A DNA stretch of 64,000 nt from positions 218,699 through 282,698 of the forward strand of contig NZ_LMOG01000019.1 in the NCBI RefSeq assembly GCF_001423495.1, given 5' to 3'. The notes under the pieces were generated by a model. That model saw only the letters and a list, made by a program, of their open reading frames with translations. It searched no databases and was not told the DNA's origin. Source of the stretch: Xanthomonas sp. Leaf131. Lineage in GTDB: Bacteria > Pseudomonadota > Gammaproteobacteria > Xanthomonadales > Xanthomonadaceae. The position numbers were made by a program, and so were the translations under genes. Positions 58,194 to 64,000 of this stretch are shown piece after piece. How positions within the stretch are numbered: position 1 is the first letter of the stretch; each line of letters opens with the position of its first letter.

Positions 58194-60556
58194 AGGCGAT
58201 GCGCCTGCATACCCGCATTGCGGCCTTGGTGGTGCTGGTCGTGCTCGCCACGCAAACGCTGACCTTCATCGCAGTGCAGGTTGCCACCGAGCGCAGCGTC
58301 AAGGCGCAGCTCGGCGAAGAACTGCAGATCGGCGAACGCGTCTGGCAACGCATCAACGTGCGCCGCGACGAGCAACTGATGCAGTCGGCCTCGGTGCTGG
58401 CCGACGATTTCGGTTTCCGTGCGGCGGTGGCCAGTGGCGACGTGCCGACCATGCAATCGGCATTGCGCAATCATGCCGCGCGCATGTCGGCGCAGACCGC
58501 AGTGCTGTTGTCGCCGGATGGCGAATTTTTGACCGGGCTGGCCGATCTGCCGCAGGCCGAACAGTTGCGCGCGGTGCAGACCCTGCTGCAACAGGCGCAG
58601 CGCGACGGGCGTGCGGTCGGCGTGGTGGCACTGGATAAACGCATCGTGCGGTTGGCGGTGGTGCAGGTGCTGGCACCAAGCCGGGTGGGCTGGATCGCGA
58701 TCGGCAACGAATCCGGTGACGGCCTTGCGCAGGATTTCCGTTCCACCACCGGGCTGGATGCGACCTTCTTCACCGATGGCCCGCCGGTGCGCGTGCTGGC
58801 CTCCACGCTGGAGCCGGCCGCGCGTGCCGAGTTCGCGCAGCAGCTGCCTGCCGCTGAAGCAGGGCAGGGCGCAGCGATCCCGCTGACGCTGGCCGACGCG
58901 CGTTACCTGGTCAAACTGCAATCGATCCAGGGCGACAGCCACGTACGGGTTGCCCTGCAGGCGTCGTTGGATCGCGCGGTCGCGCCGTATCGCATCCTCA
59001 AATTACGCATTCTGCTCTTGGCCGGTCTGGCCACGGCTGCCGCACTCGGCGTGGCGATCTTTCTCGCGCGCAGCGTCAGCAAGCCGGTCGCGCAACTGGT
59101 ACAGGCCGCAAGACGGATCCAGCGCGGCGATTACCACACTGCCGTGCAGGTGCCGCCTGGACGCGAACTTGCCGAACTGGCCGACAGTTTCGGGCGCATG
59201 CAGCAGCAGATTGCCAGCCGCGAGCAGCACATCCTGCATCAGGCGCGGCACGATGCCTTGACCGGTCTGCCCAATCGCATCTGGCTGCTGGAGCGGCTGC
59301 AACAGGTGGTCGACCAGACCGTGGCATCGGGCGGGACTGCCGCGGTGCTGATCTTAGATCTGGAACGCTTCAAGGAACTCAACGACAGCCTGGGCCACGA
59401 CTTCGCCGATCAGGTGCTGGTCGAAGCAGGGCGTCGGCTTGCCGATGTCGTGCAGGAGCCCAACGTGGTCGGGCGTCTGGGGAGCGATGAATTCATGGTG
59501 GTGGTGGCGCAGGCCGATGCGGCCACCGTGCAGCAGGATGCACAGCGCCTGCTGCTGCAGCTGCGTCGCCCGCTGGCGTTGCCACAGGCGCGCATCCAGC
59601 TGGAAGCCAGCATCGGCATCGCCTTGATTCCCGAACACGGCGCCGACCCGGACACCTTGCTGCGTCGCGCCGACATCGCACGTCGCCAGGGCGGCAATGT
59701 CACCACCATCGGCGCCAGCGTGTATCGCCTGGGCCAGGACGAGCAGCATCTGCGTCGGCTACGGCTCACCGGCGATCTGCGCCAGGCCATCGCCAGCAAC
59801 GAGCTGACCTTGCGCTTCCAGCCCAAGATCTGCCTGCGCAGCGATCGCGTCGAACAGGTCGAAGTGCTGGTGCGCTGGCACCACCCGGTGCTCGGCCCGA
59901 TCGGCCCGGACGAATTCATTCCGCTCGCCGAACACTCCGGCGTGATCCATCCGTTGACCCGCTATGTGCTGGACGAAGCGCTGCGTTGCCAGGCGCAATG
60001 GCGCAGCCAGGGCTTGGAGCTGGGCATGGCGATCAATCTGTCCGCGCTGGATCTGTCCGATCCCGGCTTGCCCGATTACGTGCGCGGCCGTCTGGAAGAG
60101 CACGCGGTGGCGGCCGAACTGGTCACGTTAGAATTGACCGAAAGCGCCTTGATGCGCGATGTCGAATTCGCATTGCACATGCTGCATCAGTTGCGCAGCG
60201 TCGGCGTGCGTCTGTCCATCGACGACTTCGGCACCGGCTACTCCTCGCTGGCGCAACTCAAGCGCATGCCGGTCAACGAATTGAAGATCGACAAGAGTTT
60301 CGTCATGCAATTGGCCGAAGGCACCGACGATGCATTCATCGTGCGCAGTACGATCGATCTGGGGCATAACCTTGGCTTGAGCGTGATCGCCGAAGGCGTG
60401 GAAAACACCACCGCGCTCGGGCTGCTGCGTGGTTATGGCTGCGACATGGTGCAGGGCTATCTGTACGCGCCGCCGCTGGAGGCGGTGCCGCTGGTTGCCT
60501 GGTGCATGCGTCAACTGGGTCAGGCGCCTGTCGCGCAAGCAGGAGTGCAACGATGA
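58190..60556 (+). CDS. Membrane GGDEF/EAL c-di-GMP protein
   Basis: 788 aa. TM1 about 8-30, a periplasmic sensor of about 230 residues, TM2 about 268-290, HAMP (SVSKPVAQLVQAARRIQRGD), GGDEF domain about 345-505, EAL domain about 530-780. The GGDEF motif is GSDEF (431-435) with no RxxD inhibitory site, so cyclase activity is doubtful. The EAL motif is EVL (558-560) but other catalytic marks are kept (ELTES, DDFGTGYSSL, ELKIDKSF, AEGVEN), so phosphodiesterase activity is likely. It is encoded between the cupredoxin-like and DUF3034 genes, overlapping both. Confidence 0.92.
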   Translation: MKAMRLHTRIAALVVLVVLATQTLTFIAVQVATERSVKAQLGEELQIGERVWQRINVRRDEQLMQSASVLADDFGFRAAVASGDVPTMQSALRNHAARMSAQTAVLLSPDGEFLTGLADLPQAEQLRAVQTLLQQAQRDGRAVGVVALDKRIVRLAVVQVLAPSRVGWIAIGNESGDGLAQDFRSTTGLDATFFTDGPPVRVLASTLEPAARAEFAQQLPAAEAGQGAAIPLTLADARYLVKLQSIQGDSHVRVALQASLDRAVAPYRILKLRILLLAGLATAAALGVAIFLARSVSKPVAQLVQAARRIQRGDYHTAVQVPPGRELAELADSFGRMQQQIASREQHILHQARHDALTGLPNRIWLLERLQQVVDQTVASGGTAAVLILDLERFKELNDSLGHDFADQVLVEAGRRLADVVQEPNVVGRLGSDEFMVVVAQADAATVQQDAQRLLLQLRRPLALPQARIQLEASIGIALIPEHGADPDTLLRRADIARRQGGNVTTIGASVYRLGQDEQHLRRLRLTGDLRQAIASNELTLRFQPKICLRSDRVEQVEVLVRWHHPVLGPIGPDEFIPLAEHSGVIHPLTRYVLDEALRCQAQWRSQGLELGMAINLSALDLSDPGLPDYVRGRLEEHAVAAELVTLELTESALMRDVEFALHMLHQLRSVGVRLSIDDFGTGYSSLAQLKRMPVNELKIDKSFVMQLAEGTDDAFIVRSTIDLGHNLGLSVIAEGVENTTALGLLRGYGCDMVQGYLYAPPLEAVPLVAWCMRQLGQAPVAQAGVQR

Positions 60557-61428
60557 GCAAGTGGGTGCGTGCCAGGCTGTCTGTTGCGGTGTTGGCTGGT
60601 TTGGCACTCATGCCGACGCTGGCGCTTGCGGGAGAAGGGCGCCTGCTTGCCACCGGCGGTGTGTCGATGATCGAAGGCAGCAGTGGCGGCGGTATCGTGC
60701 CGTGGGCCACGCTCTCGGGCTATGGCACGCGCGATGAGCTCGGCACCGTCGTGTTCGCCACCCACGTGGACAGCGGCGATTACCGGCTCGACGTGCAAGG
60801 CGCCGCGCTCACCGTTGGCAATCGGCTGGAACTTTCGCTCGCGCGGCAACGCTTGGATCTGGGCACGTTGCAGGATCGATTGAATCTGCCGTGGAATGCG
60901 CTGGGTCAGGATGTGTTCGGCGCCAAGCTGCGCCTGCATGGCGATCTCGTCTACGGGCGTGCGCCGCAAGTCAGTCTGGGCGTGCAATACAAGCGTCTGC
61001 GCAACGGCACGCTGCCGTTGGCGATCGGTGCGCGCGACGACCACGGCACCGACGTGTACGTCAGCGCCAGTCGCTTGTTCCTGCAAGGCGCGGGCGGTTA
61101 TCAGTTGCTGCTCAACGGCACCCTGCGCGCCACCCGCGCCAATCAGACCGGCTTGCTCGGTTTCGGTGGCGATCGTGGCAACGGCTATCGGCTGGTCGGC
61201 GAGGTTAGTGCGGCCGTGGTGCTGTCGCCGTCGTGGGCGGTGGGTGTGGAATACCGCGACAAACCGAATAATCTGGGCTTCGCGCGCGAACAGGCGTGGG
61301 CGGACGCCTTCGTCGCCTGGTTTCCCAGCAAGCATGTGTCGTTGACCGCGGCCTGGGCCGATCTTGGCGATATCGCCACGCTCACCGATCAACGCGGCCC
61401 CTATCTTTCCTTGCAGGTGGCGTTCTGA
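60553..61428 (+). CDS. DUF3034 family outer-membrane-type protein
   Basis: 291 aa. Signal peptide to ALAG (about residue 27), then alternating beta-strand pattern ending in SLQVAF, with a final Phe as in outer-membrane barrels. Segments GRLLATGGVSMIEGSSGGGI and GVEYRDKPNNLGFAREQAW are typical of DUF3034. Function unknown. ATGA overlap with the GGDEF/EAL gene upstream and one-base overlap (TGATG) with the globin gene downstream. Confidence 0.82.
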   Translation: MSKWVRARLSVAVLAGLALMPTLALAGEGRLLATGGVSMIEGSSGGGIVPWATLSGYGTRDELGTVVFATHVDSGDYRLDVQGAALTVGNRLELSLARQRLDLGTLQDRLNLPWNALGQDVFGAKLRLHGDLVYGRAPQVSLGVQYKRLRNGTLPLAIGARDDHGTDVYVSASRLFLQGAGGYQLLLNGTLRATRANQTGLLGFGGDRGNGYRLVGEVSAAVVLSPSWAVGVEYRDKPNNLGFAREQAWADAFVAWFPSKHVSLTAAWADLGDIATLTDQRGPYLSLQVAF

Positions 61429-61853
61429 TGAATCGATGGCTGCGCTGCTGCCTGCTTTGCGTGCTGGGCCTGAGTGCCTGCGCCACCACGCAACCGCGCC
61501 AGACGCTCTATGAAGAACTCGGCGGACAAGCGGGGATCGAAGCGTTGGTGGAAACCATGCTGTCGCGCATCGCCGACGATCAGCGCATCGTCGATCACTT
61601 CGCGCGGGTCAACATCGTCATGCTCAATGAGCGTCTGGTGCAGAAGTTCTGCCATGTCAGCGATGGGCCATGCCCGGATACCGCCAAGTCGATGCAGCAG
61701 GCGCATGCGCATCTGGCCATCCGCGAAGGCGACTTCAATGCACTGGTCGAGGATCTGAACTGGGCGATGGATCAGCGCCGCATCCCGCGCCGCACCCAGA
61801 ATCGCCTGCTCGCAAGGCTGGCGGCCATGCATGGCGAGATCGTCAATCACTGA
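61428..61853 (+). CDS. Group 1 truncated haemoglobin, lipoprotein
   Basis: 141 aa. Lipoprotein signal MNRWLRCCLLCVLGLSAC (lipobox LSAC, Cys18), then a 2-on-2 globin fold: TLYEELGGQAGIEALVETML, HFARVNIVMLNERLVQKFC and the proximal-His helix QQAHAHLAIREGDFNALVED. Group 1 truncated globins bind O2 or NO. Being membrane-anchored outside the cytoplasm is unusual and suits a redox or gas-sensing partner of the operon. It is the last gene of the four. Confidence 0.88.
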   Translation: MNRWLRCCLLCVLGLSACATTQPRQTLYEELGGQAGIEALVETMLSRIADDQRIVDHFARVNIVMLNERLVQKFCHVSDGPCPDTAKSMQQAHAHLAIREGDFNALVEDLNWAMDQRRIPRRTQNRLLARLAAMHGEIVNH

Positions 61854-61913
61854 GGTCTGGCGTGTGCGCTGTCATGCAGCCGCGCACGCGCACCGATCAA
61901 CTGCACAACCGCC

Positions 61914-62714
61914 TCAATCCAGAGGGCGGACCCGATGCGATCCGCGCGCCATCAGGCGCAAGGCGAACGCATGTGGCAGCAATCGTAACCCGGCATAGAC
62001 CAGGCGATAGCGCCAGCCCGGCACCGCCAGCACCTGTCCACGTTCCAACGCAGTGATGCCGTATTCGGCCACGGCATCGGCCTGCAACCACGCCCAGCCG
62101 GGCAGGGTGGACATCGCCTCGCGGGTGCCGGTGACGTCGTGAAATTCCGACCAGGCAAAGCCCGGGCACAGCGCGCAGACCTTTACTGTGCAGTCGGCGT
62201 TCTCCAGCGCCAGCGATTCGCTGAAGCGCAGCAGGAAACTCTTGCTCGCCGCATACAGCGTTTGCCCATCGGCGCTCGGCGTCAGCGCCGCAAACGAGGC
62301 CACGTTGAGAATGCGGCCCTGGCCGCTGGCGCGGATCATCGGCAACAGCCGCCAGGTCAGCTCGCACACCGCACCCACCATCACCTGCAGAAAACGCGCA
62401 TGCGTGGCCCAGTCGTTGTGCAGATAGCGGCCCGGCACGCCGTAGCCGGCGTTGTTGACCAGGGTGCCTACCGTCCAGCCATTGCGCTGGATCTGCGCAA
62501 CCAGCGCCTCTACCGCTGCGGGGTCGGCCAGATCGGCCGGCAACACGTGGACCTGTACCAACGCGCTCAACTCGGCGGCCAGTGCCTCCAGCCTGTCCAC
62601 CCGGCGTGCAGTCAGGATCAACGGCACGCCGCGCCTTGCGTAGGCGCGCGCAATCTCGCGGCCGATGCCGCTGGAGGCGCCGGTGACCAAGGCGAAGACA
62701 GGCGAAACGGACAT
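61914..62714 (-). CDS. Short-chain dehydrogenase/reductase
   Basis: 266 aa classical SDR. NAD(P) motif TGASSGIG (11-18), NNAG (87-90), catalytic Ser140 (NVASFAA), Tyr154 and Lys158 (YAASK). AGGAA lies before the ATG at 62714. ARR after the second strand suggests NADP preference. Substrate unknown. Convergent with the globin gene and divergent from tpiA, with 112 bp between starts. Confidence 0.88.
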   Translation of the reverse strand: MSVSPVFALVTGASSGIGREIARAYARRGVPLILTARRVDRLEALAAELSALVQVHVLPADLADPAAVEALVAQIQRNGWTVGTLVNNAGYGVPGRYLHNDWATHARFLQVMVGAVCELTWRLLPMIRASGQGRILNVASFAALTPSADGQTLYAASKSFLLRFSESLALENADCTVKVCALCPGFAWSEFHDVTGTREAMSTLPGWAWLQADAVAEYGITALERGQVLAVPGWRYRLVYAGLRLLPHAFALRLMARGSHRVRPLD

Positions 62715-62826
62715 GGCAGGTTCCTGCTGAAGGAGGGATGGGACAGGCAATGGACAGAAGTGTGCCGGCTGCCGACAGGGCATGGGCTATTCTGTTGTCT
62801 GTCTTCCACTCAGGAACCTGCGCCTG

Positions 62827-63582
62827 ATGCGTCGAAAGATCGTTGCCGGAAATTGGAAGCTGCATGGCAGCCGCGCCTTCGCCACCGAACTGGTGGCCAA
62901 GGTCGCCGCGCACATGCCCCTGGAGGGTGTCGATGTCGTCATCCTGCCGCCACTGCCTTACCTCGGCGATCTGATCGAGGATTTCGAAGAGCATCACCTG
63001 TGTTTCGGTGCCCAGGACGTCAGCAGTAACGAGAAGGGCGCCTACACTGGTGAAGTCTCGGCCACCATGCTGGTCGATGTCGGCGCCGAGTACGGGCTGG
63101 TCGGCCACTCCGAACGTCGCCAGTACCATCAGGAGAGCAGCGAGCTGGTGGCGCGCAAATTCGCCGCTGCCATCCACGCCGGGCTGACGCCGGTGTTGTG
63201 CGTTGGCGAGTCGCTGGAACAGCGCGAAGCGGGCCAGACCGAAGCGGTGCTGCGCGCTCAGCTCGAACCGGTGCTGGCCCTGGTGGGCAGTGAAGGCTTC
63301 GCCCGCGCCGTGCTCGCTTATGAACCGATCTGGGCCATTGGCACCGGCCGCACCGCCAGTCCGGAGCAGGCCCAGGCCGTGCACGCCTTCCTGCGTGGCG
63401 AAGTCGCGAAGGCGGATGCTAGAATTAGCGATTCGCTGCCCATTCTGTATGGGGGCAGTGTCAAGCCCGATAACGCCAGCGAGCTGTTTGCACAGCCCGA
63501 TGTCGATGGTGGGCTGGTCGGAGGCGCGTCACTGGTCGCCGAAGATTTCCTGGCTATCGCACGCGCGGCGGCCGCTCGTTAA
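62827..63582 (+). CDS. tpiA: Triosephosphate isomerase
   Basis: 251 aa glycolytic TIM barrel. Lys11 in GNWKLHG, His94 in GHSERR and Glu166 in YEPIWAIGTG form the active site; YGGSVKPDNASE is the phosphate loop. Start at the ATG 62827 gives the usual MRRKIVAGNWK. secG follows after 33 bases, a common pairing. Confidence 0.96.
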   Translation: MRRKIVAGNWKLHGSRAFATELVAKVAAHMPLEGVDVVILPPLPYLGDLIEDFEEHHLCFGAQDVSSNEKGAYTGEVSATMLVDVGAEYGLVGHSERRQYHQESSELVARKFAAAIHAGLTPVLCVGESLEQREAGQTEAVLRAQLEPVLALVGSEGFARAVLAYEPIWAIGTGRTASPEQAQAVHAFLRGEVAKADARISDSLPILYGGSVKPDNASELFAQPDVDGGLVGGASLVAEDFLAIARAAAAR

Positions 63583-63615
63583 CCCATTAAGTTTTGTCCG
63601 GGGACGGATTTCGAA

Positions 63616-64000
63616 ATGCTGATGTTGATCCTCAATGTGGTCTACGTACTGGTCGCGCTGGCGATGATTGCGCTGATCCTGATGCAGCGTGGCGCAGGTG
63701 CGGCAGCGGGCTCCGGTTTCGGTGCCGGTGCGTCGGGCACCGTGTTCGGCTCGCAGGGTGCCTCGAACTTCCTGTCCAAGTCGACCAAGTGGCTGGCGGT
63801 GGTGTTTTTCAGCATCAGCCTGTTCATGGCCTGGTATGCCACCCATGGTGCGCGTCCTACCGATCAGAACCTGGGTGTGATGTCGCAATCGGCTACTCCG
63901 GCACCTGCTGCCGCAGGCGAGCTGACTCAACCATTGCCGCAGGCGCCAGCCGCTGGCGCAGTGCCAACCGCTCCGTCGCAGCCGTCACCGGCTGCCGTCC
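63616..64000 (+). CDS. secG: Preprotein translocase subunit SecG (partial, runs off window)
   Basis: 128 residues visible. Two membrane helices (MLMLILNVVYVLVALAMIAL and WLAVVFFSISLFMAWYA) flank the conserved MQRGAGAAAGSGFGAGASG and NFLSKSTKW. SecG supports SecYE in protein export. The visible tail is Pro/Ala-rich (TPAPAAAGELTQPLPQAPAA) and continues past base 64000; Xanthomonas-type SecG tails are long. Co-directional with tpiA. Confidence 0.92.
   Translation, partial: MLMLILNVVYVLVALAMIALILMQRGAGAAAGSGFGAGASGTVFGSQGASNFLSKSTKWLAVVFFSISLFMAWYATHGARPTDQNLGVMSQSATPAPAAAGELTQPLPQAPAAGAVPTAPSQPSPAAV

Overview
The window is GC-rich chromosomal DNA that I read as Xanthomonas (Xanthomonadaceae, Gammaproteobacteria). 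The reasons are the gene content and order (slyD, gor, rimO/greB, aroC-asd-fimV-truA-trpF-trpB-trpA-accD, glmM, tpiA-secG), TonB-dependent receptors, a run of secreted M13 peptidases, and many intergenic palindromes of two families, one with GTAGGAGCG arms and one with CCCCTCTCCC arms. I cannot fix the species. No rRNA, tRNA, CRISPR array, transposase or prophage gene was seen. About 65 genes fill the window, and most intergenic space over 300 bp is either repeat-bearing or featureless.

Layout. 1-3259 (minus): a phosphate/polyphosphate-type operon of DUF4956 membrane protein, VTC-domain protein, phytase-like esterase and phosphate-selective porin (cut by the window edge). 3.9-5.3 kb (minus): two NlpC/P60 cell-wall hydrolases with a CRP/Clp-like site between them. 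5.4-11.4 kb (plus): slyD, a DUF418 protein, a D-amino-acid dehydrogenase, glutathione reductase, an alkyltransferase-like (ATL) protein and a rhomboid protease. 11.6-18.4 kb (minus): three tandem M13 metallopeptidases; the last has lost its zinc site. 18.7-24.6 kb: a phytoene-desaturase-like oxidoreductase, an Oar-like TonB receptor, and a second TonB receptor reduced to its plug plus its last residues by an internal deletion. 24.8-30.5 kb: mrp, dcd, two LiaI-like mini membrane proteins, a HIT protein, a dienelactone hydrolase, rimO, greB. 30.6-39.2 kb: a rhomboid fused to a helical C-terminal region, a duplicated MITE-like element, an uncharacterised membrane/helical-repeat protein, nudK, a lipoprotein of unknown function, a HerA-like ATPase, a LysM lytic transglycosylase. 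39.6-41.1 kb: psd and a SCO copper chaperone.

41.2-56.3 kb is mostly a plus-strand biosynthetic stretch: prmB, a small membrane protein, aroC, a 2-hydroxyacid dehydrogenase, asd, fimV, a VOC protein, truA, trpF, (divergent LysR/TrpI-like regulator), trpB, a 69-aa Cys-rich protein, trpA, accD, glmM. Many of these genes overlap by 1-11 bases, so translational coupling is likely. 56.4-61.9 kb: a 2OG-Fe(II) oxygenase, then a tight four-gene operon of a periplasmic cupredoxin-like protein, a membrane GGDEF/EAL protein, a DUF3034 barrel protein and a lipoprotein truncated haemoglobin. 61.9-64 kb: a short-chain dehydrogenase (minus), tpiA and secG (cut by the window end).

The observations I think most deserve follow-up are the phosphate/polyP operon, the cupredoxin/c-di-GMP/truncated-haemoglobin operon, the Cys-rich small protein inside trpB-trpA, the zinc-site-dead M13 paralogue, and the deleted TonB receptor.
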